64,000 nucleotides of DNA from Calliopum simillimum. Its lineage: Eukaryota; Arthropoda; Insecta; Diptera; Lauxaniidae. Below are positions 1-11,049 of this stretch, in pieces. The translations under genes and the position numbers were made by a program. The stretch spans positions 157,776,492 to 157,840,491 of the forward strand of contig OX638368.1 of NCBI GenBank assembly GCA_951812925.1, in the 5' to 3' direction. Under the pieces are notes generated by a model, which had not been told where the DNA came from, ran no database searches, and saw only the letters and a list, made by a program, of their open reading frames with translations. The first letter of the stretch is position 1, and every line of letters starts with the position of its first letter.

Positions 1-1154
1 TCTGCGATTAGCAAATTTTTTTAAATGTTTTTTTTTTTTCGAAAAAAACTTCGACTTTAACCAGCTGTAATACTTACAATTCACACTAGTTTTCAATAAT
101 TTTCAGGGAATTTCTTAATTGGACTATTTGCTGTAGAATGGCATAAAAAAAATTTTAAATTTGAACAAAAATTTTTTACGCAAATGCCTTCTATCGCAGC
201 ACTGTCCGTCACATAAAATTTTAGAAAAAAAAAATTTTTGAGTGTATAAAAAAATTTTAAAGTTTTATTTTATTACCACTATTTCTAAGCGCATGTGTAC
301 CATCAGTGGTGCACTATATATCAACTCTCTATTGGAAAGCTATTCTGAAAGTCCTTCTCTCCTTAATATCTTTTCTTTTTTAATTATTAAACATTTTTCT
401 ACCACATCAATTATGGCCACCGGTGGTACACGATGTTACGAACGCGTTAATAGCACATCGCACTACTGAGATAATTCGTTCTTTGGTCGCACGATTAAGT
501 AGTGTACATCTGTGACATCGGTAGATTTAAAAAAAATGTTTATCGACACTACGTTTCTTTTCCCCCATCTCTCTAACGTATTTCCCTTCTCTGCAAATCA
601 ACACGGTACATTGCATTTATAGGGGCTATCTCCCCTGAGTGTGGTTAAAGTAATGAAACACAAAAATAAAAAAAAAAAATCTGAAAAGTGTACTTGAGCT
701 AATGATAACATCATCACCGATATCGATAACACCTAAATATGTAATCAACGGTAATCAAGTGCATGACACTCTCATTCTCCTTCGTGATTTCATAATGAGA
801 GGGTCCGGCTTCTTAGTGTGATGCCCCCTGTACACTTATACAAGAGTATATGAACACCATGCCAAATACAATGAACCTGTGAGTATCCTTAATGTGCCAA
901 CTTACAAAAGATTAGTTTCTGTATTAAACACAACTCGCACACTTATTTCTGAATTTCAAGTATCAGCAGATAATTGCTAAGACCACAAAAAGATAAGCTT
1001 CCGTTCCGTAGATATATTAGGTAATTAACTGATATTGTTATAGAAACATGTATGTATATAGTCAAGGATCGTAGTATCACACTTCTCAAGTGTTATTTTA
1101 TAGTGGCTATTGACAGTATCTATTGGAATTGATTTGATAAGAATTGAACAATCA
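1..1154. other. AT-rich stretch upstream of the first lipase; no gene seen
   Basis: Long A and T runs, stops in all frames, and no repeat family that recurs elsewhere in the window. The only long frame (near 242-469) starts at GTG and has no conserved motif. It can only be described as the 5' flank of the lipase gene that starts at 1217. Confidence 0.6.
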
Positions 1155-1190
1155 TATAAAAGCAATATGATACGCTATGCCGATTCAGTT
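1155..1190 (+). promoter_or_regulatory. TATA box and initiator of lipase gene 1
   Basis: TATAAA at 1155-1160 is followed by TCAGTT at 1185-1190, a match to the fly initiator consensus TCAKTY. The A at 1187 would be +1, which puts the TATA box at about -32, the usual spacing. The start codon follows at 1217, so the 5' UTR would be only 30 nt. TATA plus Inr with a very short leader is typical of strongly and tissue-specifically expressed digestive enzyme genes; that last point is inference. Confidence 0.75.
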
Positions 1191-1216
1191 TAGTGTAAAG
1201 TTTTAAAAATATCGTA

Positions 1217-3606
1217 ATGAGGTTTTTAATACCCATTGTTTTAGCTCTTGCTGGAGCAGTGGCATTTGCTATTGAATCTAATAATTTTAGCCTTGATGCA
1301 AGATTTCTGACTTTACCCACAACAGTAAGTGTCTATCTTTTTATTTATACAAGCATGTACATTAGTGTGGACGTTATATGCAAGGTCCTGATGGTGGTCA
1401 GTCTGCTCCAAGTGTTGGAAAAAATTTTTACTGATTTTTTTGAGATTTTTATATTCAGCCCTGATTGGCCCTATAGTAAATTTGTCCGTCTGTTTGTTAA
1501 AATTACGACTACGGTCAAACGGATAAAGCTGTATGCCTAAAATGTTGAACAGATAATAGTTGAGGCCGTAGTCTAATTGAAACTAAAAATGGAGTGATCG
1601 GTTAACATTCATGTCTACATTTTAAAAAGCTCTGGGGAGTTTATAGGTGTGAATATTAACCGTTCATGTCCATATTTAATTCCAACTAGACCACTACCTT
1701 AGGTTAGGTTAGCGCGGGAGATGACAGTTGACATCATAACTAAGGCCGCGATTGGGCCCATGTATGTATGTATGTATGTATGTATGTATGTATTCTCCTT
1801 TAACTCCTAGGAGGAGCATAGGGCCCATGTATACCCAAAATATAACTTCGTTTGCCAACCTATATGAAACATTTAGAAATTTTTATAAACTCTAAAATGA
1901 ATTTAAGACTCTCTTGAGCTATATCTTCAAGAGAGTAGAAAAAGTGACTTCCGAACACCTTGTAACGTCGGTTAGCCAACGCTGGGCATTCATAAAGGAT
2001 CTTTACAGCATCTACAACTTCTTCTACGTCCAAAAGCCCAGAACATGTTGTTAAGTTAGACCATCTAAAATTAGCCCACAAAATACATTTTGAGTCAATG
2101 TTGGCTCTAACTAATGGAAGTGGTTTCATAATATAGGTTACATAAATTGTGTCAGTTGAAGACCCTTTCCTAGCAAGTTCAGAATTTTCGGTGCCAATGA
2201 AATTGCTGTGTCCAGGAACCCAACATATTGTAAGATAACATACCACTACCTTAATTGTAATTTCAGCAGAGACATTTACCAAAGGACCAAGCAGGGCTCA
2301 ATATAAAAATCTGAAATAATCAGGGAGCATTTTTCTCAACTTTTGGAACCTAGTGACGAACATCCATCAAGACCTTGCATATAACGTCCACCATAATGTA
2401 CATATTATAATAAACTTTTTAAAATTTAGGCGGAACGCGCTTCCGATTATGGATATCCGGTGCAAACACATGAAGTTCAAACAGGTGATGGTTATGTTTT
2501 GAAACTCTTTCGCATTACGAATTCACGTAAAAAAAATTGTCCTGACCGCAAACCAGTTGTCTTCTTACAACATGGTCTTTTAAGTTCATCAGATTGTTGG
2601 ATATTAAATGGTCCTGATAATGCATTGGCCTATCTTCTTGCCGATAGTTGCTATGATGTATGGATGGGTAATGCACGTGGAAATACATATTCAAAGAAAA
2701 ATGCAAATATATCACCATTATTGCCCTCATTTTGGGATTTTTGCTGGGATGAAATTGGACTTTATGACTTGCCAGCTATGATTGATTATGTGCTCTATAA
2801 AACTGGTGAGGACAAATTACATTATGTGGGGCACTCGCAAGGAACAACTGCATTTATGGTAATGTTGTCACAATTGCCACGCTATAATGACAAGATCAAG
2901 ACTTCTCACATGCTTGCACCTGTTGTTTATATGAATCATATGGAGTCACCATTAGCAAAAGTCGCTGCACCACTATTGGGATATCCGACTCTTCTGAGTG
3001 AGCTCATTGGCAATACAGAATTTATGCCAAGTAACAAGTTGTTTGCTCTACTCGGCGCGGAAGCCTGTGCTGATAAATCATTATTTCAACCAATTTGTGG
3101 GAATATTTTATTTATGATCGCTGGCTGGGACTCTCAGCACTTAAATTATGTATGGATTTATTTTTATTTCATTGAAATTGCATATTATGATTAGATTATG
3201 AAAAATCCGATTTCAGACCCTGTTGCCAGAAGTGATGGAAACACATCCAGCGGGCTCCTCAACAAATCAACTTATTCATTACTTACAGGAATATAACTCT
3301 GGAGACTTTAGAAAATTCGATCATGGTTTATTAAACAAAAAGTATTATGGCTCATTATCACCACCAGATTATTGGATACAAAATATAAAGCCGGAAGTAT
3401 CTGTGCAATTCTATTACAGTGACAATGATTACTTCGCTGCAGTGGTAGATGTTACTCGATTGGCCAGAGAATTGGGTAAAAATGTTGAATCGTACCACGT
3501 TCCTTATGCTGACTGGAATCATTTGGATTTCTTATGGGCACTTGAAGTTAAAGAAATAATCAATGACAGGGTGCTGGCACTTGTCAATAAATATGAAGAT
3601 ATGTAA
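1217..3606 (+). CDS. Secreted acid lipase family protein (Lip3/magro-like), three exons, 405 aa
   Basis: Exons are 1217-1324, 2430-3149 and 3217-3606 (stop TAA). Both introns (1105 and 67 bp) are phase 0 with GT..AG ends. Residues 1-18 form a clear signal peptide ending in AVAFA. An N-terminal lipase-associated region (YGYPVQTHEVQTGDGYVL) leads into an alpha/beta-hydrolase fold: oxyanion motif FLQHGLLSSS with His84, nucleophile elbow GHSQG with Ser172, catalytic Asp347 in SDNDYF, and His378 in DWNHLDF. Full length (about 400 aa) matches animal gastric/lysosomal acid lipases, which hydrolyse triglycerides and sterol esters; in flies many relatives act in the gut lumen. All catalytic residues are present, so it is probably active. 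Start 1217 is the only ATG giving a signal peptide and lies 30 nt after the predicted initiator. Intron 1 carries retrotransposon debris. Orthology to a named fly lipase cannot be settled here. Confidence 0.93.
1754..1832 (-). mobile_element. Extremely 5'-truncated non-LTR retrotransposon insertion with target duplication
   Basis: GGGCCCATGTAT occurs at 1754-1765 and again at 1821-1832. Between them lie 55 bp: a TATG/TGTA run followed by ATTCTCCTTTAACTCC and AGGAGGAGCATA. The same tail, with the same TGTA run, ends the longer element at 5525-6053. Read on the minus strand this is the last few tens of bases of that retrotransposon plus its simple-repeat tail. It sits in the 3' part of another retrotransposon remnant inside intron 1 of the lipase. 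Confidence 0.75.
1836..2290 (-). pseudogene. Non-LTR retrotransposon RNase H remnant in lipase intron 1
   Basis: The minus-strand frame 2282-1860 encodes ICWVPGHSNFIGTENSELAR, the signature of the RNase H domain of LINE-type elements (CWVPGHSxxxGNExADELAR). The usual D of xADELA is missing here. A later block, CPALANRRYKVFG, matches the extreme C-terminus of such proteins. The stretch between is shorter than expected, so an internal deletion is likely. No reverse transcriptase is left. It is opposite in strand to the host gene. Confidence 0.75.
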
Positions 3607-3999
3607 TAAGAATAACTAAGCTATGGCGAATACAAGGAGTGTACATAAAGAAACGAGGATTATATTCAGTGAGAACTCCTACACGGGTTCAGAACAATAG
3701 AACGAATGGATTTATATAACAGGAGAGTACATAGTACAGCTTAGCAGTCCAACGTCCAATAATTGTGGCAAAAAGAAAAACATAAACAACTATTTGGTCT
3801 ATTTGTCTTTAATTGCTGGTGTGATTTGTTTTCCTTTTGGTACATGCGGAAAACTAAAGAGACATTTCGCTCAGAATCATTGGAAAAATTGGCTGAGTTT
3901 TATTTACCTTAAGTTGATTTAGATTGTTTTCCTTTTTTGCTAGAATAATTATAACTCACTAACATTATTGTGCACACCTTGTATGTACTTACCTATGTA

Positions 4000-4032
4000 A
4001 ATAAAAAGAGGTTATTAAAAATATTGAATAAA
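4000..4032 (+). terminator. Poly(A) signals of lipase gene 1
   Basis: AATAAA at 4000-4005 and again at 4027-4032, about 400 bp after the stop codon at 3604-3606. The intervening 3' UTR (3607-3999) has no frame or repeat I recognise. Repeats begin immediately after, at 4033. Confidence 0.5.
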
Positions 4033-4302
4033 TGAATTGAGGAGTGACCGAACCAAAGGGCCTAAGTACCAGTACGAGACAAAAGTAGTGTCATAACATT
4101 AATCGGGTGACATTTTGTTAGAAATGATTAAAACTATTTTCTGTTTTCACGAAAAATCTTACTTGTTGGTTTGAAATTGATGGCATTATGTTGAAATAAT
4201 GATATCGGTCAAATAACCGATTATTATGGCACGTAATGTGTATAATATTATTTTTGCCTCGTAATGGTACTTAGGCTCTTTGGAACGGCTACTCTTCAAT
4301 TG
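4033..4302. mobile_element. MITE: conserved 'GGCAAAAGTAATG' core inside an outer inverted repeat (type 1)
   Basis: The outer inverted repeats start AATTGAGGAGTGACCG (4034) and end as its complement near 4301; they continue inward through CCTAAGTACCA to TACGAG. Inside is a core of about 175 bp bounded by ACAAAAGTAGTG and its complement, containing CGGTCAAATAACCGATTATT and TATGGCAC. The same core recurs at 4312-4557, 18604-18838, 40967-41242 and in part at 31806-31985 and 34340-34450. No coding capacity. Confidence 0.7.
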
Positions 4303-4311
4303 GATCTTTAA

Positions 4312-4557
4312 AAATCTTTTTTTGAAAGTGCAATAAGTCATAAAAGCAAAAGTAGTGATATACAGATTATGTGCCATGATGATCGGTTATTTGATCAATA
4401 TCATTTTTTTAACTTAATGTTATCAATTCTACACTAGCCAGTAAACTTTTCGTGAAAACAGAACTCAATTTTATTATTTTTTTACAAAATATTAGCCAAT
4501 TCATATTATTACATTACTTTTGCCCCCATATGGACTTATTTCACTTTTAAAAAACCC
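4312..4557. mobile_element. MITE: same core, outer inverted repeat type 2
   Basis: This copy is in the opposite orientation to its neighbour. The outer repeat reads GGGTTTTTTAAAAGTG, then AATAAGTCCATATGGGGGCA, when read inward from 4557; a worse copy starts near 4312. It is separated from the previous MITE by about 10 bp, so the pair could fold together. Confidence 0.65.
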
Positions 4558-5140
4558 AATCAAATATTTTTTTTTTTTAATTTTTTGGAAGTGGAAGACT
4601 GTTCGGTTCTCCGAATCGGGGCTTAAATAGTAATTATTTTCCGGAAATTCTGATTTTTTTTCATACAATACCAATTTTTAAAATCGAAAATAGGTACACC
4701 ACTGTTATAAAAGATCGAAAAAACCGTATTTTTTGGAAAAAAAAGCACCAAAAACCAAAAAAAAAAAAATAGTAATTTTCAATGTTCATATCCGGAATCG
4801 CTCTATTATGTATGGCTTTTGAGATATTCTAACCTGCTTAAATGTTAAAAAAAACTGTTTTTCAGGTTAGATAGTGGACGTTTGCTCTTTTCTACTAAAT
4901 GAATTACTTATTACTGTTCTTCGTTTCAACTGAGTTATGAAGTGGTCTTGTATGATTTTTCCTTAAAAAGTCATGACCACCATATGAAACAAAAATCGAA
5001 GGACCGCAAATGGTAAAAAACTATTAAAGTTTGAGACATGGTATGTTGTGACAAATGTTCTGCATCTCTTTTTTTCATACAAATATCAAAAACTAAAAAA
5101 AGGCATAGATGTTCGGAGGGCCTAACAAAAGTTCGCTTAG
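4558..5140. repeat. Remnant of a palindromic repeat arm; no gene
   Basis: It contains GAATCG, CTCTATTATGTATGG and TTTTGAGATATTCTAACCT, blocks that recur at 7280-7340, 19790-19830, 23590-23640 and 24420-24470 in the arms of long palindromes. Here only one arm is visible. Nothing coding is seen. Confidence 0.5.
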
Positions 5141-6529
5141 TAGGGGAACTGATGCTATTGTGGTATAGGTAATCTTTTTTTGAAATTTGCAAGAGAACCG
5201 TTAGATCAAATTCAGCCAAATTTTTTTATGCTGATGAGTGAAGTATTGTCTACAAAATATTTTTCAATAAAATGTGTGCTCGTGTTATTGAGCAAAATCT
5301 GGAAAATGTCAAAAAAGTTGTTTTCAAAAAGTTGGCAGGTAATGTGGTATGTATGGTAAGGCAATGTGGTATATATACTGATCAGTACTTGTAAAGTGGG
5401 CGGGTAACGTAGTACATATAAGTAGGGTAATGTGGTATACTTAACCATACTACCAAATATAAAGTTTGAAAGGTATGAAATAAGTTCATGATAACATTTA
5501 CATTGGTTCTCAAACTCATATGATGTATGTATGTATGTATTCTCCTTTAACTCCTAGGAGGAGCATAGGGCCAATATGAAATCTCTCCATTTGTCACGAT
5601 CCCTTGCGATGACTTTGATCTCTTGCCACGATTTTCCCGATTCTTGGATTTCCTTTTCCAACGACCTTTTCCAGTTGGTTTTGGGTCTACCACGTCCTCT
5701 ACTGCCTTGTGGATTCCACTCAAGGGCCTGGCGACAAACTTCGCTGTGTGGTTTCCGGAGAGTGTGACCAATCCATCCCCATTTGCGCAGCTTGATCTCG
5801 TTTGCTATAGCCTTCTGTTTGCATTTTTGATGTAGCTCGGCATTTGATATAGTGCGAGGCCACCAAACCTTTAGTATACGCCTTAAGCATTTGTAGACGA
5901 ATACTTGCAGCTTGTTTGTTAGTTGTTCAGTAACAAGCCATGTTTCGCACCCATATAACAAAACCGATTTCACATTCGAATCAAAAATGCGCACTCTCGT
6001 TTTGGTGGATACAACGGATGAAGACCATATTTTGTTCAGTTGAGCAAACGCGCCTCATATGATAGTTCTTATTAAAAAATAAACAGCCATCAAATAATGT
6101 TAAGAATATCAAGAAATGGTCATATACCACATTAGCGAAGCCCGACTATACCACATCGGCCAATTTTTAGAAAATACAGTATTTTTAAAATCAAATTGGA
6201 AACTTTGTGAATTTACATAGTTAAACACTTACTTTGCAATACTTACGATTAACCTTTATTGAATATAAATAAAACTTCACCAAAAAGCAACTTTTTCTTA
6301 ACAAAATTTTTTTTTGCAAAAAATCCGGAAAAAAATCAACCACACGCGATTTAAGTTTCGTTCAACTGACACCGAAAAATTGTGTTTGGTGCATGACAGC
6401 AACACATCCCCGGTTTTTCATGTTTTCTGACAGGATAAAATCAGTGACGTTCGCAGGTTCTTACCCAAATCGAAGATATGCGACTATACCACATTGAAAA
6501 ACTATACCACAATAGCATCAGTTCCTCTA
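5141..6529. mobile_element. Word-studded MITE 'M1' (TIR TAGGGGAACTGATGC), interrupted by a LINE
   Basis: The terminal inverted repeats are 28 bp with one mismatch. The left one starts TAGGGGAACTGATGC and runs on as TATTGTGGTATAG (5141-5168); the right one is its complement at 6502-6529. TA at each end fits a TA target duplication, as in Tc1/mariner-type elements (inference). The word AATGTGGTATA or a close variant recurs at 5341, 5362, 5405 and 5427, and as TATACCACATT at 6123, 6147 and 6485. No transposase frame is present. Removing the LINE at 5525-6053 (plus one duplication) leaves about 850 bp, close to the related element at 21387-22315. Confidence 0.8.
5525..6053 (-). pseudogene. 5'-truncated non-LTR retrotransposon (reverse-transcriptase C-terminal region) nested in M1
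   Basis: An open minus-strand frame runs from the truncation point (about 6052) to 5554 and encodes the C-terminal region of a LINE polyprotein: SNVKSVLLYGCETW, then KCLRRILKVWWP, RKWGWIGHTLRKP and RGRGRPKTNWKR. It ends with a short 3' UTR and a CATA-repeat tail at 5525-5540. It is flanked by a 10-bp duplication, CTCATATGAT, at 5515-5524 and 6054-6063. The intact frame suggests a recent insertion. A 55-bp relative sits at 1766-1820 and a decayed one at 25080-25260. The clade is not assigned. Confidence 0.88.
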
Positions 6530-6599
6530 GGTGTCATGTTATAAATTTTTAGTAAATCAAAAAATTGCGTACTAAGTATTTGTTATAGTCTTACGATAT

Positions 6600-6812
6600 A
6601 TCATTTGATTTTCAGAAAGATTGGTCAAAATGGAGAGAAGAAAACGTAAAATTCGTAAAACAATGTCAGCAGATATTCCGGTGCAAACGCAGCACGAGAT
6701 TCGGTTTGCTATTCTTTTTGGATTTAGACGTAAGCTCAAGCCTGTGGAATGCCAAATAGCATTTGAAATTAATTATCCATCTGAGCATCTGGTATCAGAT
6801 GTTAGCATCTGA
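6600..6812 (+). pseudogene. Possible N-terminal helix-turn-helix remnant of a mariner-type transposase
   Basis: From the ATG at 6630 the frame reads MERRKRKIRKTM, followed by HEIRFAILFGFRRKLKPVEC and FEINYPSEHLVSDV, then a stop. This resembles the first helix-turn-helix of mariner/SETMAR-type transposases (IRHxxLFEFRxGxKAxEA..I...YGExxLS). A TTTTCAG lies just before it (to 6616). No catalytic domain follows, because a palindrome begins at 6883. The match is by eye only. Confidence 0.4.
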
Positions 6813-6882
6813 GGTGTATTATGTGTTCAGTAAACTTATGCAGGATATTGTGACGAATATTTTTGTAAAAAATTTTAGCCCT

Positions 6883-8685
6883 CACGGTGGTTTTTAAAAA
6901 ATTTTAACTTTTTGAAATACCACCCGCGATTTTTTTGAGGGATACTGTTGGGGGACCCTTCTAGTATCTAAATCCGCAATCCGCGAAATCGAACGTCCAG
7001 CCGTTTTTTTTTTTCGACCTTTTAGTTTTTTTAACGGTTTTTGAGTATGTCTGGGTGTGTATATACATATTATATACACATATATATGTATATACGCACA
7101 TATATATACTTGCATATGCATATATGTGTAATATATTAATATGGATATATATATACATACATACATACATACATACGTTTCCGCACCATTTATTTTTTAA
7201 AAAAATCGGATTTTTCGTATTTAAGAAAAACACAAACAAAAACCGGAAACGAAAGTAGTCATTCCAGATTTGATTTTTGATGCTTAATCCGATTCCGGTA
7301 TTAGAATTGCTCTATTACGTCTGGACTTTGAGATATCCTTACATATATGTTTAACGGACACCATTTTTTTTCCTATTTTTTAAGTTATATAACAAGATAA
7401 GGTAATATTATACCGCAAAATCTGGTATGACAGTTAATAGCCCTAGTTTTTTCCTTGAAAACTCAATCAAACCAATAACGATATCTTTTTTTTTGTCGGA
7501 GATACCTTTGCCTAAAAAGTTAAAAAAGTGCAAAAACACGATTTTTGGCTATATTGGATGTTCTATACAGGACACATAAAATTTTTTTGGGAGTTTCTAT
7601 TACCAGAAACATTTGGTAATTTCTTTTGGCTTTAAATTGAGCTATTAAATGTTTATCTGTAATATTTTTCTGCAAAGTTATGTTAACTTTAAAATCACAC
7701 CATGAAACTTAAAGCGAAAAATCTCGGTTTTCAGCTATATTTGAGGTTGTATACAGTACGGACGAAATTCATCTGCTCTTTTTTACTAACCGAAGCATTT
7801 AAAACCATTCTTTATCTTCAAAATAAGCTATCAAGAGGTCCCGAAATTATTCGCTTTAAGTTTCATGGTGTGATTTTACAGTTAACATAACTTTGCAGAA
7901 AAATATTGCAGATAAACATTTAATAGCTCAATTTAAAGCCAAAAGAAAGTACCAAATGTTTCTGGTAATAGAAACTCCCAAAAAAATTTTGTGTGTCCTG
8001 TATATAACATCCAATATAGCCAAAAATCGTGTTTTTGCACTTTTTTAACTTTTTAGGCAAAGATATCTCCGACAAAAAAAAAAGATATCGTTATCGGTTT
8101 GATTGAGTTTTCAAGAAAAAAACTGTCATACCAGATTTTACGGCATAATATTACCTTATCTTGTTATATAACTTCAAAAATAGGAAAAAAATGGTGTCCT
8201 TTAAACATATATGTTAGGATATCTCAAAGTCCAGACGTAATAGAGCAATTCTAATACCGGAATCGGATTAAGCATCAAAAATCAAATCTGGAATGACTAC
8301 TTTCGTTTCCGGTTTTTGTTTGTGTTTTTCTTAAATACGAAAAAACCGATTTTTTTTAAAAACAAATGGTGCGGAAACGATACCTTTTATACGTATGTAT
8401 GTATGTATGTATGTATATATATATCCATATACATATATTACACATATATACATATACAAGTATATATATGTATGTATATACATATATATGTGTACATAAT
8501 ATGTATATACACACCGAGACATACTCAAAAATCGTTAAAAAAACTAAAAGGTCGAAAAAAAAAAACGGCTGGACGATCGATTTCGCAGTTTGCGGATTTA
8601 GATACTAGAAGGGTTCCCCAACATTATCCCTGAAAAAATCGCGGGTGGTATTTCAAAAAGTTAAAATTTTTTAAGAACCACCGTG
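6883..8685. mobile_element. 1.8-kb palindromic element BP1 (TIR CACGGTGGTTTTTA, TSD CCCT)
   Basis: Arms of about 840-880 bp are inverted copies of each other with a loop near 7725-7845. The ends are CACGGTGGTTTTTA and TAAGAACCACCGTG, flanked by CCCT at 6879-6882 and 8686-8689. Each arm holds a matching ATAC/GTAT microsatellite block (7063-7180 and 8392-8512). The uninterrupted target appears in repeat P copy 2 near 26105, supporting insertion at this exact point. It shares the CACGGTG end and 4-bp duplication with BP2 (23331-24720). A CMC/Chapaev-like origin is possible from TSD size and CAC ends, but this is inference. No protein is encoded; long frames here are microsatellite shadows. Confidence 0.85.
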
Positions 8686-9421
8686 CCCTCTACAACGCCC
8701 ATATGTAGGTAATTTTTACCTTTTTCTTAAAAAGGTACAAAAATAACACCTAAAACAGGGGAATATTGAGTCAGAATGTACTACAGAAATATTTGCTATA
8801 CAATTTCACTACTAGTTGCTGACCACCAAAATGTCGAAATTTTGTCCCGAACCCGAGTTAGGACTTCTAACAATCAATATTTTCTAAATTTCACCCCATT
8901 GTAAAACTCTAAAACTATAATTTAATAAAACTCGTCACAAGATCATAACGAAATCACAAAAGGATAATTTTTTAAACATATTAACCCATTATATCCTGTG
9001 TAAGGGTCTTTTTCACCCCCCTAAAAACTGGACTACAATGGGTTAAAGAATTCTGCGAAAACATTTTACGGAAAATTTCACTAGGAGTTCCTAAAGACGA
9101 AAAATTCTTAATACTTAAGGAAAGCGCGGTTTCGTGATAAATTTTCGACCTTTAAGTGTTTAGCAACTGGTAGTGAAATTTTAAAGCAAATTTTTCTGTA
9201 GTACATACTGACTCAATATTTCCCTGTTTTAGGTGTAATTTTTGTATCTTTTCAAGAAAAGGGCAAAAATGACCCATATGTGAAAGTTGTACAGGGTTAA
9301 AATTTTCCATAAAAATATTTCACGCAATATCCCGCACAAGTTTGCTGAACACATGATACACCTCAGATATAAGGATCATGTAGTTAAATGCATCGATTTA
9401 ACACAAGAATGCGGTATTTTT

Positions 9422-9972
9422 ACACCCTACACCCAGGGTATATTCACTTTGTCCTTCCCTTTGTAACGCTGAGAAGGAGGCGTGGCAGATATAGAAAAGT
9501 ATATATATTCTTGTTAGCGTCACCTCTTGAGTCGATATAGCCATGGCCGTCTGTCTGGCTGGGTAGCTGGCTGGGTAGCTGGCTGGTTGGCTGGCTGGCT
9601 GGCTGGCTGGCTAGCTGGCGGTGTGTGGAAATACATTCTTTGGGAAAACTAAGCTATATAATTCAATGAAATTTGGTGCACAGCCTCCGCCGTCAAAGTT
9701 AGCTCGGGGGATTGAAAATGAGTGAAATCGGTCAACGGACACGCCTACCGCCCATACAAAAAATATATTCAAAATGCAACTTTTGGAGTATTTTTCACGG
9801 TAATGCAACCAAAATACACATAAATACTACAAATTGTAAGCGCAAGCTCTGAGCAAAAGCTGGGTGAATTCGGACAAGAGGGCGTGGTACCTCCCATATA
9901 AGCAAAATTTTCAAAACACAGCTATGTAGGGTATTTAATGTTTGGCCAGGCCAAAGGTAACACCCTTACTAG
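9422..9972. mobile_element. Dispersed fly repeat R, copy 1 (ACCCTACACCCAGGGTATA ... CACCCTTACTAG)
   Basis: It begins ACACCCTACACCCAGGG and ends GGCCAAAGGTAACACCCTT then ACTAG. Inside are GAAGGAGGCGTGGCAGATAT, AGTATATATATTCTTG, GTCGATATAGCCATGGCCGT and a CTGG minisatellite (9560-9615). Copy 2 at 28845-29680 has the same order with extra internal tandem units. It interrupts repeat P: in P copy 2 the flanking halves are joined near 27525-27530. Such sequences are abundant in fly genomes; I do not assign a named family. Confidence 0.7.
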
Positions 9973-10252
9973 TTTTTTTTTTTCATGTATAGTGGATAAA
10001 AAAACTTCAAAAATCGATTAAGAAAAATCTGACGTGCTGGAGAAAAATAACGAGACGCGAGTATTTTTTTTTTAACGTCTACTAATTAGTAATTTTTTTT
10101 CTTATTTTTGTTTCTTTGGCGTAGACACTAAGCAGAAAAGTTTTGGTCCTGATTGGAAAATATTTGACCGTGCTCCCAGGCCGTTGAATGTCAGAAAAAC
10201 GCTATTTACTTATCGAAACAATCAATCCTGTATTTGAAACTATTTGACATAG

Positions 10253-10394
10253 CGTCGGCTGAGTATTATTTTGCCGTAAACGCCACTTCGTTGAAAAAGC
10301 AAAAGCAGATAACTTTTGCTCGTCTATACACAAGTTATGTGCTTTTGCTTTTTCATCGAAGTGGCGTTTACGGCAAAATAATACTCAGCCGACG
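10253..10394. mobile_element. 142-bp hairpin MITE H1 with 4-bp target duplication ATAG
   Basis: Nearly perfect inverted arms: CGTCGGCTGAGTATTATTTT, GCCGTAAACGCCACTTCG and so on, folding back onto GGCAAAATAATACTCAGCCG with ACG at the end. ATAG occurs at 10249-10252 and 10395-10398. An element of identical length and plan is at 53086-53227. No frame. Confidence 0.85.
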
Positions 10395-10398
10395 ATAG

Positions 10399-11049
10399 GA
10401 GAATGAATAGTATCCATTAAAAAATGGGCGGCACTCCACCCCTCCACCCCAAATTTGTCACATCACTGGAAAGTACCAGGAGACCGATCCCTGCTCGGTC
10501 AACAATCTAATTTTATTATTTTAGTCGATGTTATTATTCATAGCTATTTTTTGTGATGGAATTCGTACCTTTTCACCTCCAATGTTCATGCTTTCAAAAT
10601 GATAATTTAACCGATGAGAGTAATAATAAGAAAAAATTTGGAAAGTGTGGAATGGTATAGAAAAATATCAAAAAATTAAATAAATGGGATATGGCACGCG
10701 CCCTAAATATTTCGTTTATCTTATCTTCAAAAGATCTTACCTCGGAAAGTAAAAGACCTATTGGAAAAGTACGCAAGGATGTTTTGATAAGGAAGAGTGT
10801 AGCTATTCAACGCCATTAATAAAAAAGGATTTCACCTTTTCTTGTAGACTCGCAGTTAAGACTGAACACAGCGTTTTCTTCAACTTCAAGCAAAAATATT
10901 TAAAAATCCTGCAGGTATAATGACTGTTCTGCTGATGAAGACGGATTCAGAATCAAAAAGTACATAAGACTGCATATTAAAAATAAAAATTTCATTCCAT
11001 TTTTTTGTGTGCTTGAGTTATTAACTAAAATTTTTATTTTTTTAAAAAT
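10399..11049. other. No gene or clear repeat
   Basis: AT-rich sequence, with only the 60-codon shadow frame on the minus strand. A GC-richer patch near 10425-10450 resembles the GGGCGG/CCACCCC boxes of the nearby tandem array. Nothing else can be supported. Confidence 0.4.

Larger units (their letters stand above)
6806..10090. mobile_element. Composite repeat P, copy 1, with two nested insertions
   Basis: The outer inverted repeats read ATCTGAGGTGTATTATGTGT then TCAGTAAACTTATGCAGGAT on the left (6807-6850), and match the complement of 9300-9375 on the right. A second inverted pair surrounds the centre at about 8990 (ACACCTAAAACAGGGGAATA at 8748 and its complement near 9235; TTAACCCATTATATCCTG facing TACAATGGGTTAA). 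The palindrome at 6883-8685 and the dispersed repeat at 9422-9972 are later insertions. Copy 2, at 25355-27650, shows both sites empty. Related fragments lie at 37600-37860 and 46030-46460. Confidence 0.7.

Noticed and set aside
242..469. Open frame upstream of lipase 1
   Set aside because: It begins at GTG, not ATG, has no motif, and lies in simple AT-rich sequence.
1325..1540. Read-through of lipase exon 1 into the intron
   Set aside because: The strong GTAAGT donor at 1325 and the exact phase match with 2430 show that this is intron, not coding sequence.
6894..8633. Tyr/Ile/His-rich open frames on both strands
   Set aside because: They are translations of the ATAC/GTAT microsatellites in the BP1 palindrome arms.
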